Position numbers and translations under genes: made by a program. From the NCBI RefSeq assembly GCF_026210795.1, contig NC_089439.1, positions 4,774,001 through 4,838,000 of the forward strand: DNA of 64,000 nt. The letters run 5' to 3'. Positions 11,690-24,584 of this stretch are shown one piece after another; the stretch's first letter is position 1; the number at the start of each line of letters is the position of its first letter. The notes beneath the pieces were generated by a model, which saw only the letters and a program-made list of their open reading frames with translations, had not been told where the DNA came from and did not search any database. The stretch comes from Rhizophagus irregularis (Eukaryota > Glomeromycota > Glomeromycetes > Glomerales > Glomeraceae).

Positions 11690-12607
11690 ATTTATAATGC
11701 TGGCCGGAATTAAGTGATCGCCATGTAAATTTCCTTTTTTGGAGTATTTGTGAAACCAAATTTCCAATTTTTTGCGAGAAGCAAAATTTCCTTTTTTGGA
11801 AATTTGTGTAACGTTACATTAATATTTTTCTTAAATCCGGCCAGGATTACTCCAATTTTTGGTAAAAATAAATATTAACACATGATTTCGGAATTCGGGT
11901 AAATAGTTTAGCCACCAGATTTGTTAAAAAAATATTTTTAAACAAAATTTCCATATAAGGAGATTATAATTCTGGCTGGCACTATAAATTAAATATTGTG
12001 CAACGTAGATCCCTTACATAAAAGGAAAATTTCCTTAAAAGGCGATTTTCAAATTCAAAATTTCGAAATTTCAAAATTTCAAAAATCTTAAAAAAAATTT
12101 CCTTTTATGGTAATTTTTTTTGAAATTTCGAAATTTCGAAATTTTGAACTTTTAAAATCGCCTTATAAGGAAATTTTCCTTTTATAGGATAGATCTACGT
12201 TGCACAAAACGTCCAAAAAAGGAAATTTGGTAATACAAACTTCCTTATTTGGACATTTGTGTAACGTTACATTGCCATAAAAGGAGATTTTCCTTATAAG
12301 GAGAATCTCCTTATAAGGAGATTTTGAAAATTCAAAAATCGAAAAATCAATTTTTCGAAATTTTGGCACTTTTCGTTCAAACGGTACACCGTAGATCATA
12401 TCCTTTTTGGTGATAGCCGTTCCACAAATTTTGGTTTTTTCCAAAAAATGAAAATTTCCTTTTTAGAATTTGTGTAGCATTTAATTTCCTAAAATGGAAA
12501 TTGTAATCCGGTCAAATTTATAATTTGACCGATCAAACTATGCTCTTGTGCGTATGAATCTTCGGAGAAAAAATGAATTGGGTGGTCCGTTATTTTGCAA
12601 ATAGCTG
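11690..12607 (-). repeat. Right arm of the 6.6-kb inverted repeat
   Basis: Reverse complement of the left arm (5978-6920) with scattered differences, for example around 12390-12440 where the text near the GATAGCCGTTCC word diverges. It has the same hairpin-rich CTCCTTATAAGGAG and TTTCGAAATTTCG content and two TGTAACGTTACA palindromes (about 11810 and 12250). Confidence 0.7.
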
Positions 12608-15600
12608 TAACTTCATACATTTTATTTTTGAAAAGAAATTCGTTAAAAACTAAGGTTTAGAACCGGTTTATTTTGCTAACCGGTTTTATTAACCTCCTTA
12701 AAATCGGAACTGAACCGATTATTTAATTAATAGCATAACGGTTAAAATATTTATATCTTTAGAAAGATTATATAGTATATATATATATATTACACTACAA
12801 CTTGGTATATTTTATTTTGAATATTGTATCTGCGTTTATTCTGATGTCATGTTTTATGGAGACTTTATTTAATTTATCAATATAAAAACGTAAAAAGATT
12901 AGTATCTTAATATTCGCTCGGTATTGCTTTTAATTCGGTATTATATTATAGCTTTACACAACTGAACAAAGTGGCGATAATAAGATTAATGAGAATCACT
13001 ATCTTTTCCAGAATTATACTGACAAGTGACAACTTCTTCAATATGTAGTCAATATTGCGTATTAATCACATCATCTTCTACCAAAAATTAACAAGTTCAT
13101 GATGTTGACATGAAAAAACTGATTCACAACCGTATGTCCGTATTTTGATAAACTTTGTTTCATCAACGTTAATATAAAAGAATATTATATTTTATGGATG
13201 ATATATAATTGGGGTTCCTGCAAATTTAGTCCAATGAACCAATAATTACAAATAAATATGATGATATCAAACACATTACAATCTGATGATAATTCTTACA
13301 TTCATATTTTATTTTTTATTTTAATTATATTATTTTTTATGTAAGAATTTGATTTGGTTAGAATTAATCTTCTTTCAGTTAATTTTAATTTTTTTAAAAT
13401 ATCAAAGTTCAAACGACTAATTGAGTCACTCTTAATAAACAAAGACTCTGAATTAAGACCTTTTTCCTTGAATTCCCCTATGTCCATACTTCGATATAAG
13501 TTATTCTAGGTATAATTAATTTTTTATTACAACTATTCTAAAATTAAGTTATATTTAAAATTATAATTCAACACTTTCTTGTTTCCTGCCGGAATTATCT
13601 AAAAGGGGAGTCGTCTAAGGCGGTGATTTGCCGGCATTACGGCATTAAGAAATTACGCATGTGACAGATAAGGGGTTGACAAATATGATTTCACATAAAT
13701 AGTGGAAGGAAGTGACACAGAGTGACAACTATTTTTACTATTCTACTCAGCAGCTTCCACAAGACCTACACGATTCCTGGCGAAAAAAATACTTTTTTAA
13801 AGAAGCGTGACTGAAAAATAATTATAAATGTAAATAATTATAAATGTTAATAATTAAAAGAAACGAAAACTCAAACTTATAAAATTCAGTCAATAATTAA
13901 TAAGAATGAATATACAGTATGAAGTTATAAATTTGAAATCAGGTCATTATTATTATTTAATTTAACGTATTAGCCGGCTACTAACAATGATTAAGGAGAC
14001 TAATCTAAAGGTTTTGACAACTGCTGGAATAGTTATAAATTATTAAGATACTTTTTTCGTATAAAATGCAAGAGAAACCGATTTTCTTGATAAAAAAGAT
14101 TTTTTTTATTATATAATTAATATTGAGTATTTTATTTTTGTACATAGTTTGCGAAAGAGAACAACATTTTCTTTTTATAAGATAATGAAGTTGGATTTTT
14201 TTTTTTAAACAGATTTTGCCAATTTTTTCGTCTATTTAACGTTAAAGATAATATTTTATCTTATCAAATCTTAAAATAAATATATAAAGTCGCTAGGCCA
14301 ATAAAATTATTTTTTTATAGTTACATTAAAAGTAAATGAAGGAGCGAGTAAGAATATTTTTTAAAAGCATAAAAGTTACACAACTTACACATAAAGGAAG
14401 TAAAAAAGGGGTAAATGTGCCGATATCAAGGATGGGTAAATGACAATGAAATTAATAATTGAAATCAGCTTTCCAAATTAAGACGACTCAATAAAGAATG
14501 CAATGGATTTATGTATGATGAATCAGATATGCAGTAACACATACATTAATTACATTGCAAATTGCGTAATTGATTCCTTTGTGTAAATTCTTTTATGCAT
14601 GATGTAATTATACTAATGCAGTGTACATGCATTCACAAAAAAATTTCATTCACAATGCCAGCCTGAAACGATGATAAAACATAGACTACTAAAATGGAAT
14701 ATTCTATGGTTTGACTCATCACTCTCAGTAAAATTTTTGCCGAATGTGTCAAATATATTGTTAAAATGGTGACAAATTAATATTATTTTTCTTTATTGTA
14801 AACAATTTTAAAGATTAAAAGTAAATTATGAAAGGATGAAAGCTTTGTCATGTGTCATTAAAAATGATACATTTATTTGAGATAAAGAATTTAAAATTCT
14901 TTAAGCGTTAACTAAAATTGTATCGTATTACATGTTAACTGAAAGACGAATTGATACTTTTGAAAATATAAATATGAACTATGAAGAAGATTTTTCAAGT
15001 TTTAAAATTTTAAAAAAGAAATCAATAATTTCCGCTTATTTTATTCCTTCCCTCTCATTTCATTTTTTGGTAGAATTGTTGACCGACGAACTAAAAACAA
15101 AAATTGAAGAATTTATTTAAGGAAACAAACAAGGTGAATTAAATATGTTACAAATCGATCGAATACATCCCAGCTGCAATGATGATATGAAACATTGGAT
15201 ATTTTTGCACTGAAATCCTAATTCTTCTTAATGGTGTATATTACTCCAATATTACAAATATAACGCTCACGTGTACGAAAAATGCTTATTATTAATAATC
15301 GATTTTATTAGTATTTTTCTCAAAATATGTTAATAAAATAACTAGCAATCAAATTAGCAATCAGTGAAATAAAGCAAAATGATTGATATTGCGATAAGAC
15401 ACAATATTCTAAATATCGCCACGGTATCACAGATGCGCACACATTTTAGTTAAAAAAATCAAATACTTTTTGTGGCTTCTTCATTTTAAATCGAAATGAA
15501 CACGTATTTTCGTCTATGCCTTTGTTGTACTCGAATCGGAGTTTACCGAACAATCAAATTATTTCCTATTTAAATTTAAGTATAATCGATCTTCAGAAAA

Positions 15601-16609
15601 TATCCATTGTTCATTGTAAAAGAAAAAGCTTCGTGATTATCATTTCTTTTTGTTCATGGGATTTGTGTGGCTTTAATCTGTGTTACAATCAAGTTTAGTA
15701 GAATTTTTTACACTATTTGACATATAGAATTATTTTGAGTTCTTAAAACTTTATAACTCTTAATTATTATTGAGCTCTCTTGAAATACTTACTTTCTTTG
15801 AATTATTAAAGCATGTTATTAACTTTATTAGTGTTAAAGCGTTAAAAAAAAAAATATTTTTTCATTTCTTTTTTTTAAAATAGTTGTATATAATGATTTT
15901 TAAATTTTACTCATTTCTTTAATAAATAATAATAAAAAAAAAAATTTTATTTTTTTTTCCATTATCGGTGAAATTTTATTTTTATCTTTTCACTTTATTT
16001 AATTTTTATTTGTTTTTTTTCTAAAAAAAAAAAATTCCGATTGTAATCCAAAAGAAGAAATAATGAAAATACATTGTTTTAAATGTTTGGATAGGATTAT
16101 TGAGCCTTATTCCTGAGCTAATTTTGTTATTTGCTGAAAAGTTTAATTCACAATGAAGTACTAATGGCATTTTTTGATCTACATGCATCTAATCCTATCC
16201 TATCCTATCCGATCCGAATAAGTACGATTGGATTTTTTTTTTAAACCAATTTCATACATATTAAAAATTGGCGCATGACATATTTTAAATAATAATCTAA
16301 TTTCCTTATTTATTTGTGAAATTTAATCGTTTCTCGAATTAACTTTTGAGTAGCATACATGATCCTTCAAAATAGAGAATATATTCTCAATCATTCCATA
16401 TGATTTTTCTTAATAATTATTTAACTATAAAAAGATAAATTATTTTATCTTTAACTAAATAAAGATAACAAAATAATAATTCCGAATTGCAAATGTAAAC
16501 GATTTAACAATAAAAATTACCACCAAAAAATTTTATAAATAGAAGTGATTTTCTACCTTCTCACATTAACTTCTCGGAGAGTTCTTTTTTTTTTTAAGAA
16601 AAAAAAAAA
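12608..16609. other. 4-kb stretch without recognisable genes
   Basis: AT-rich with decayed repeat words: ACCGGTTTATTTTGCTAACCGG near 12660, a GCCGGAATTAT word near 13590, and TATCC repeats at about 16190-16215. The TATCC repeats mirror GGATAGGATT near 16090 and may mark a small inverted-repeat element between about 16020 and 16250. Short frames (for example 14932-15120) have no family resemblance that I can see and are not called. Confidence 0.5.
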
Positions 16610-17712
16610 ATGGGCATACCAAAACCTAAGCAAACAAAAAAGACACAAACAAACCAGATAAAAACGAAATCGATAAAAAAGAAATCGACAAAAAAGATAA
16701 AAATAGTGCGTATTAATTTTTTTTTTAAAAAAAAAAATCTTTTTTTGCTAAATTCTTTTTTTTTTTAAAAAAAAAAAAAATTTTTCTTGTTAGATTGATA
16801 ATGAGATTATAAAATTTATGAATGAAAATAAAAATGAACGTAACCCATATATAAAGGCTAGCAAAGAAATCAATAAAGGATTTAGCCCAAAACAAATTCG
16901 TCAGCGGTAAATATATATTTATTATATAAATTTACTTAATTTTTCAAAATCTATTTTTTTTTTTCATAACGATAAAATTTTTTTTTTAATGTTATTTATA
17001 GTTGGATTAGTAAACTCGATCCACTTCGTAAGTAAATTTTACCTAATTTAAAGTTCTTAATTTGATTTTAATATTATCTAAATTTTTCTTTTTAGTTTGT
17101 CACGAGAAACTTTGTGAGGATGAAGAATTATACATTATCGAATGGGTTGAAAAATATAGAAATGAACATCCATTTAATGATATTAAATGGAAACAATTAA
17201 TTAAAGATTTGAAAATTAAATCCGGTAAAATGCGATCAGAAAATATGGTGAAAAATCATTATTACTTAAAAGGAAGACAAGAAAAACGACGAGGACAACT
17301 ACCTTCGAAAGATGATGATGCATCATCTTCCCCTCAAGATAGTAATTCTCCAAAAAGTGTACCATCTTCCCCTCAAGTCAGCAACGTTTCAACAACCGTA
17401 TCGCCTTCATCTAAAGATAATAATGTTCCAAAAAGCGTACCATCTTCCCCTCAAGATAACAACGTCTCAAAAATCGTGTTATCTTATTCTCAATATGATA
17501 ACGCCTCAAAAAGCGCACCAATTTATCCTCAAGTTAATGACGTTCTAAACAGTGTACCGACTTCTCCTCAAGATAACAACGTTTCAACAACCGTATCGCC
17601 TTCCCCTCAAGATAATAACGTTCTAAAAAGCGTATCATTTATTCTTTATAATAATAACGTTCAAGAAAGGCAAGTTTCTGACATGTTGAAAATTAGAAAT
17701 TTGTTAAATTAG
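16610..17712 (+). CDS. Two-repeat Myb-like protein A with Ser/Pro/Gln repeat tail
   Basis: Exons 16610-16705, 16794-16906, 17002-17027 and 17096-17712 give 283 aa with intron phases 0, 2, 1. Residues 1-32 are a Lys-rich basic head. Repeat 1 spans about 33-78 and ends in QIRQRWISKLDP, the shape of Myb helix 3. Repeat 2 spans about 80-140, with Trp at 95 and 110 and the RSENMVKNHYY segment in the position of Myb 'RTDNxIKNxW' (third Trp replaced by Tyr). The tail is about ten degenerate copies of a ~13-residue SVPSSPQDNNV unit. Likely a nuclear DNA-binding protein, inferred from the fold signature only. The 26-nt third exon is shared by the whole family here. The start is the first ATG after an A-run. 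C-terminal EILC motif of sister genes is not evident. Confidence 0.75.
17326..17650 (+). repeat. Coding minisatellite in Myb-like gene A
   Basis: Tandem units of about 36-42 bp based on CCTCAAGATAACAACGTT and (A)AAAGCGTACC(A)TCTTCC keep the reading frame and encode SSPQDNNVxKSVP-type repeats. Length variation between strains would be expected here. Confidence 0.75.
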
Positions 17713-19279
17713 TAAAATATATATAAAAAACAATCACGTTTGTATTATCGTATAGTATAAAAATACTTATTAAAATTATTATTGCTTAAAATATGAAAAA
17801 ATTTTATTTTATGTAATACATCTTTTAAGTATGAATAAAGAAATATAATAAACAATTATGATTTGTAAATTTATTATATGGTAAAGATTTATTTTTGTTG
17901 TTATTTTTCCTGATATGATCTTTCCGTCCGTGATGCAAGCTTTTTATTTAACACCCCGATATACCGATATTCTCGGGATATTAAATGATAAAACTTTATT
18001 TCTCACTACATATAAAAGCATATAAATATTATTGAAATAAAGGTCGACCCAACTTGATTGTTTGTTTAACGTACCCACCCCTTCTATTTTTTTTAAAAAA
18101 TCTAAATTTGATAAACAAATTTAAGTTACGATTTTCTGAAATTTTCCGGATTTTCCCAATATTTCCGAAATTTTTTTTTATATTTATTTTAGGACCCCGA
18201 AAAAGTCTCATGATGCCAACAATATTTATGAAAATTAAGAACTTATTTATGTTATTAATGAACTATCTGTTCAATTGAATATTCGAACATTGTCCACAAC
18301 AAATCCGTATTTTGCGGGCCATATCCGTATAAGACTTCAAGTTTTAAATTCCCTCCATTAATAATAAAAACTCGCGCAGTCAACCCTCCGAAAGTTATAT
18401 CATACCCGGAGTATTATATTAATGATTGAACAACATATGTCCAAAGTGGATATTATCTACCTAATTGGATTTGGACGTATGAACAATTGTCTGATTAGAT
18501 GCATTTCTATTGTCAGATTATATATAAATTGGAAATTATTTGGACATATGATAAATCCAACACTAATTGAAAATGATTGAATTTAATAATTTATGCACAT
18601 CTTGCATAGATTTTCACTACATTTTTGGTACATTTTTTTTACTCGTGGAATTTTTTCATGTCTTGCACAATAGATTTTCAGTACATTTTCGGTACATTTT
18701 TTTTCCCGTAACATATCAACCATTTCAACCATTTTGAAAATGGTAGCAAAAAAAAAAAAAATTAATTTATTATTTTGCTCTAAATGGGTCGAGCATTTAC
18801 AATGAATTATTAAACATTGTGTGACATGTGTGACATTGACATTTCATGATGTCATTAATCTACTGAACTTGGATTCGATTCGATTGGGTGATTGAATTTT
18901 TTTTTTTTTGATCTTTTTTTTCATTTTATGTAGTATTAAGGATTCAATTCATGTCTCATGATGATTAATTTAAAACAAATTTGTTTGTGGTATCACTTTA
19001 AATTACTTTTTTTAACTAATGGGGAAAATCTGGGAGATGAGTCCGAAAAGCGAATAGAGTATTTCCGTAATTCCTCAATAATTTCGTATAATCCATATGA
19101 TTCATTTCTAAATGACTATTGACGAAATTTCTTTACCATAAAAAGATAACATATAATCCGAATTGTATAAAGTAGCGACAAATTTCTTCGCTTTGAACAG
19201 GTCATGACAAATCGTCCTTTTTGAAATTTCTTCACTTTGTCAAATAGTCCTTTTCGTTAAGCCTCTTCTTTGAAATAAA
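17713..19279. other. Intergenic, with a short tandem duplication
   Basis: No gene seen. At about 18598-18715 a ~60-bp unit is duplicated in tandem (ATCTTGCATAGATTTTCA.. and GTCTTGCACAATAGATTTTC.., each followed by TACATTTT.GGTACATTTTTTTT). An inverted pair ACATATGTCCAAA / TTTGGACATATG lies at about 18433 and 18540. AT-rich otherwise. Confidence 0.5.
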
Positions 19280-20069
19280 ATGGGAAAAGTTAGATCAAAA
19301 AGTATTCGCTTCACTAAAAAAGTATGTACTGTATTTTAAATTTTTTTTTTTTTAAAAATAAAATTATAATTCATTTATTGTTCTTTTTTTAATATTAAAA
19401 CCTCTCAGGCGGATAGTATTATAATAAATCATATGAAAGAACCTCCAATTTTCTATGCGAAAATTAAAAAAGAGATTCCAGAATATACAACAAAGCAAAT
19501 CCGTCAACGGTAAGATATCGCATCAATAATTTAATTGACTTTAATTAATTATTTTTTTTTTTTAAAAAAAATCTTTTTATTAAAATTTTAAAATTTTTAT
19601 AGCTGGACAAATCAGCTCGACCCTAAACGTAAATAATCTATTCATTCTTTTTTGTTTTTTGTTTTTTTTTTAAAAAAAAATAATAATTTCGAATTTTTCT
19701 TTTTTGATAGTTTGTCATGACCCTCTTGATGAATATGACGAAATTTTAATAATAAAATTGGTCAAAAAAAATCGAAAACCAAATGGTACAATTTGTTGGA
19801 CAACTTTAATTCCTGAGGTAGAAGCCAAAACCGGTAAAAAACGCAGTGAAAATAAACTAAAAAATTTTTGGTATTCAAGACGAGGGCAGGTTCTCTCTAA
19901 AAATTATATATTTCCTCAAGATGATGATGTGTTACTCTCTCAAGATGGTGATGCTTCTGGTGGTGCTCGAGATGACGATAATGTGTTACCATCTCGAGAT
20001 GATAATGGTGTACTTTCTCGGTTGGATATCTTATGTCAAGAAGCGCTTAAATATGATTTTCTACAATAA
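19280..20069 (+). CDS. Two-repeat Myb-like protein B
   Basis: Exons 19280-19321, 19409-19509, 19603-19628 (26 nt) and 19711-20069 give 175 aa with phases 0, 2, 1. Repeat 1 ends KQIRQRWTNQLDP. Repeat 2 begins LCHDPLDEYDEILIIKLV and ends with RSENKLKNFWYSRRG, keeping the last two Myb-type Trp positions (ICW, NFW), with Leu in the first. The tail is acidic (QDDD, QDGD, RDDD) and ends SRLDILCQEALKYDF, a motif shared with the C/D, F and (before disruption) H2 genes. Probably a nuclear DNA-binding protein. Targets unknown. Same strand as its neighbours A and C/D. Confidence 0.78.
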
Positions 20070-22214
20070 GTTATATACCTTAATTTGTATAATAATATTA
20101 TTTTAATTCTATGTATGTGGGTATAATTATTTAGATTTTATGATTTTATGGAACTATGTTATTTAAGTTAACAGTTAACAGTTAAGCTTTTTTATGGATA
20201 TTATGGATTTTATGGATTATGGTAATATTTAATAGTTAAGCTTTTTTTTTACATATGATTTTCTTTTAAAATTATGACAATAAACCATTGAATAATTTTT
20301 AAGTTTAACCCCGGCTTGCCCGGCTTAATAAAAAATTTTAACAATGCATGTTACCTTTATCAGCCTCAGCTCAGCCTCATCACGTGAGCAATTTGTTCTT
20401 AATATATTGTGATATCAAATGTCGTGACATTCTTAAATAAAATGAAAACTTTTTGTTATTATTTTTTAAAAAAAAACTTTAAAGCTATTCTTTTCATTTT
20501 TTAAAACGTATGATAAATTTTTTGCAGCGTTTATTTTGGTCATTACTTTTATAAATGTTTCTTTTTTATATTTTTTATTTCAGGATTTTGAGATTTCGTG
20601 TGTTTGTTGGGTCTTATTTATTTATTACTAAATATTAATTGTGAATATATTCTTTATGTTTTCCCTTCTGATTTTGGAACATTCACCGTTGCAGTCTACT
20701 CGCTTTATAGCGACTTCGTTAAACGGTATACAGATTTTATTAGTCTAAATCTTCGGTATAACGAGATTTTTTCCATATGTTAAAATTGGTACAACACCGG
20801 AGGTTCGCTATATTAAAAAATTCGTTAAATCAAAATTCGTTGTAAAGCGAGTGGACTGTACTATATGTATTATAAGTTGCTTTCCGAACTTGACTTGATT
20901 TCTGCCATACATTTTTTGTAATGCGGCTAGATTCTGATAAAAGTTTCGTGCAGAATTGTGGGAGCTTTATTATTGAATTTAACCACCACTTTCTTTTTTC
21001 TTAATCTTTCGATTAATAATCCGATGTCTTTTATAAAATTTTAAAATTATGCAAAAAACAAAGAGCAAAAACTATCTTAACATTATCATTTCATTTTCGA
21101 GTATCATCAATTCAATAATCTTTTGTTTCGATTTACTTTTCGTATGTCTCACGAAACATTTTTTCGTATTTGAGCCAATCATATTTAAGAAATGGGGTAC
21201 AGTTAAATCATACGATATTACAAAACAATATGTAAAGAAGAAGACTATCCCATAACGATAAAATGACGATGGAAGTTCTATGTATATATATAAATTAAAA
21301 ATAAATAAAAACACGGTCAATAAAATTTGAAAACGCAAATTTATCGATTTTGCATAAATAGTTGTACTATGTATACATAATTAAAATATCGACTTATCTA
21401 ATTCTTCAAACTTTTCGAGCAAAGATTGTGTATGTTGTATACAACATTTTTCAGGAAGACTAATAAAATAATGTAAAATTTTGTTATTTTGAAAGATAAC
21501 AACAATACTTCAGATACGAAACCTTTTTCATAAATTTTTTCCAAAATTATATATATTGGACCGTTAGAGCAAGAATAAAAAGCCATAGAAACTAAAAGTC
21601 ATACAAGTCATGAAGACTATTACCTCATAGTTTCCTATAGTTTACTACTTTCCCTGATTCCTATTATATATTATATATTGAAACTTTAATTAATAAATAC
21701 CTTATTTTTGCAAAGTTATTAATAGTAAAACTTCACTTGTTCATACGTTCCTTTATTCATATTTGTAAAATTCTATAAACACTCTATGAAGTAATATATA
21801 GCAATCATATTGTACAAATAACAGAGTTTATAGCAGCAACGATATTTTTAAATAAATTTTATTTGACCAATTATTAATTTATTACAAGTAATTTTTAACG
21901 TTAGAATTATAAATATTAAATAAAGTAAACTTTTTTGTTCAAGTTCAAAAGTAAAATCTGATTCACTGTACAACATTGATATACACAAATATCTACATAG
22001 AATCGAAATTCTTTACTTCTAATTGTCGTTCATTTATTACATATCTTATGTAATAATATTATAGAATAGACAAATTAATCAACTTAATACAAAAAATCAA
22101 ATTTCAAAAAAGGACAAGACTTAATTGCACAAGAATATTAACATTCAAAAAAGTGAAAAACAATCAAGAACAGTAAAGACTTATTTCATTTTATTATTTA
22201 TTTTATTTATTTTA

Positions 22215-22245
<31 letters not shown>

Positions 22246-22658
22246 ATTTTTTTCCTTGTTACAACCTTTTTTACTTACAACTTCTACCAAAAAAAAAACG
22301 GTTTTTAACAAAAAAAGATAATGCATTTACTAGTAAAATGAAAATTATAATAAGATATCGACAAAGATAAAATGAAATTTTAAACTGGTTCACTGGTAAT
22401 ATGCCTAGTTCAAAGATAGGAATGTAATGTAAAGAAATATGCGCATACGTTATAAAAGGTTTCTTATATATAAAAAAAAAATCCAATATATGTATTCTTT
22501 TTTTCTTTTCTATTTATTATTTCTTCTTTTATTAAAAAAAAAAAGTTTTTGTTTAATTAATATTGTATATTTTGTATATTTCTTACTTTTTTTTCATAAC
22601 TTTTAATAATCAAAAAATTTTATATTTTTTTAACGAAAAATTATTGGTTAATAAAAAA
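20070..22658. other. Intergenic AT-rich DNA
   Basis: Apart from the MITE at 20692-20858, it contains a direct repeat TTAAGCTTTTTT (about 20178 and 20235) and a TTTATTTATT simple repeat at about 22190-22250. The short frames at 21049-21586 overlap on both strands and show no family signal. Confidence 0.5.
20692..20858. mobile_element. 167-bp MITE with Tc1/mariner-pogo type ends
   Basis: The left end CAGTCTACTCGCTTTATAGC mirrors the right end ...TGTAAAGCGAGTGGACTG. TA follows the right end (20859-20860). The left flank is TG, a probable mutated TA. No coding capacity. Confidence 0.7.
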
Positions 22659-24057
22659 ATGCATAAGAGTAAATTAAATAGGATCGATCCAGCTGTATGC
22701 TTTATTTTATTTTTTATTGTTTCGCTAAAAATTGTTAATTTAATAATTCGCCTATTATTATTATATTTTAGAGCGAAAAAATCATTTTAAAATATATGTT
22801 AGAAAATGGATCATCATCTTCTAACCCTTTTGCAGAATTGAGTAAATTAATACCATATAGTGCCAAAAAAATTCGTCAACGGTAGATATTTGCGCTTTTT
22901 TTTTACTTTTTTTTTTTAATTTGTTATTAATTAAAATATTCTCGAATCTCGATAATAATTAAAATTATTTATTAATTTAGTTGGATAAATAATCTTGATC
23001 CTCATCGTAAGTTGCCTCTTATATATATATGTTTACTTTGTAAATCTACAAATTTATTTATTTGTTCTTCAATTAGTCATTGTTCATGATCCACTCAATG
23101 AATCGGAAAAATCATTCATTATTAAATGGGTTGAAAATAATCAATTATCATCAAATGGTAAAATCCGTTGGAAAGTATTAATTAAAGAAATTAAATATGT
23201 ATTTGGAAAATTACGTTCGGAGAATCAAGTTAAGAATTATTGGTATTCAAAAAAAAGGAAATCTACAAATAATATTAATAAATCAACAAAAGAAAAAGTT
23301 TTTCGTTCTTTAAAATTTAAAAAAAGAAAACAAAAAGAACCACTCTTTAGTGATTATGTATGTTTATAATAATTTATATATATATGTATATATATATAAT
23401 ATTATATAAATTATTTATTTGTATAATTTTTCATTTTTTTTTTCCTTGTATAGATTGATAAAAATATTACAGTATTTATGAATAAATGGGGTCATCTTTC
23501 AAATTGTTATATGAAGATTCATAAAAAGTTTCCTGAATATACTTCAAAACAGATCCGTCAACGGTAAGGTTACTTATTTTATTTTTGATTTCTTAAAAAG
23601 AAATAATTTATTTTTAATTTGTTATGATTTAGATGGGTAAGCAAACTCGATCAAAGTCGTAAGTATTTACTCTTTTTTTTAAAAAAACAATGAGCGATAA
23701 TTTGTTTGATAATTTTAAATTCTTTAAATTCTTTGTTTTTTTTCTTTAGTTTGTCACGAACCTCTTGATAAAGCAGAAGAAATATTTGTCGTCCAATGGA
23801 TTAAAGATAATCAAACAGCTTATGATAAAATTTACTGGAAGAAATTAATTGCTGCATTGAAAGAACAATTCGGTAAATTACGATCTGAAAATAAATTAAA
23901 AAATTATTGGTACTCGAGAAAAGGTCAAGTTCTTTCTAAAAATTGTGTATCATCTGAAGATCGTAATATGTTACTTTCTCAAGATGATGATGATATTCCT
24001 CCGAATGCAAGTCGTATGGAAATCTTATGCCATGAGGCGCTTAAATATAATTTTTAA
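22659..24057 (+). CDS. Four-repeat Myb-like protein C/D (tandem domain fusion)
   Basis: Exons 22659-22694, 22772-22881, 22981-23006, 23077-23357, 23454-23563, 23633-23658 and 23750-24057 give 298 aa. The first four exons match a normal two-repeat gene: repeat 1 ends KKIRQRWINNLDP and repeat 2 contains KLRSENQVKNYWYSKKRK. Instead of a private start, the second two-repeat unit begins at IDKNITVFMNKW right after an intron. The preceding exon has a GTATGT donor at 23358 in phase 0, the phase used by every first exon in the family, so the two units join in frame. Read without that splice, C stops after DYVCL at 23369 and D has no start codon. The second unit ends KQIRQRWVSKLDQ, KLRSENKLKNYWYSRKG and SRMEILCHEALKYNF. 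Either a fusion gene or two adjacent genes, one decapitated. Confidence 0.65.
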
Positions 24058-24584
24058 TATCCGATATGATCCAACATTTATTAATTATATAGGTCTATTG
24101 TTATATATATTATAGTTATTTATTATATAGTTATTTATTATCTTATATAGTTAGTTATTTATTACGACGTAAATCGTTTATGTAAATTTTATATGGTAAA
24201 TTATATAAATATTGTACAAAAAATTTTTTTTTTTCTGGTTAATGCTCATGAAAAAGATTTTTAAATTTGTAAAAATATTTATTCCAAATTAAATAGTTTT
24301 TCTAACTAAAAAAATTTATAAATAATACATTAAAATTATTAAAATTTAACATCTTAATATATAATTAAACATAAATTATGGTACAACTAATATAAATCAT
24401 CAATAGAGCATTTAGAGATGGATTTCTCATAAAAAAAATATGTATATATATATATATTTAATAAGAAATATTCTATTTAATAAAAACCCTCTATATTTTA
24501 AATGAATTGCTTTTGATAGTTGAATAGGTATATGTCTCCTCACCAAACTAGTACTTCTTTCTTCACGTACAGTATAAATAATAT
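24058..24584. other. Convergent intergenic region
   Basis: AT-rich 3' region between the convergent C/D gene and NAR1. No feature beyond (TA)n runs at about 24440-24460. Confidence 0.5.

Larger units (their letters stand above)
5978..12607. mobile_element. 6.6-kb structure with ~0.93-kb inverted arms, TA-flanked
   Basis: The left outer end (TA, then TAGCTATTTGCAAAAATAACGG from 5978) is mirrored by the right outer end (...AAATAGCTG, then TA, ending 12607). The arms run about 5978-6920 and 11690-12607 and match along almost their full length. The same outer end bounds the small element at 41376-41620. No transposase is visible between the arms: the core (6921-11689) is AT-rich repeats plus younger insertions. 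It may be one large non-autonomous element or two copies of one family in opposite orientation. The continuous match of both arms to their outer ends favours the first, but does not prove it. Confidence 0.6.

Noticed and set aside
14932-15120. 62-codon plus-strand frame MLTERRIDTFENINMNYEE
   Set aside because: It begins with ATG but has no family resemblance, no neighbours and no splice extension. Cannot be separated from chance.
16794-17300. Homeodomain reading of the Myb-like genes
   Set aside because: The QIRQRW..LDP plus RSENxxKNxW arrangement with spaced Trp fits tandem Myb/SANT repeats better. The homeodomain WFxNxR helix is absent.
21049-21586. Overlapping short frames on both strands
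   Set aside because: Both strands are open by AT-rich chance. No splice partner or family text was found.
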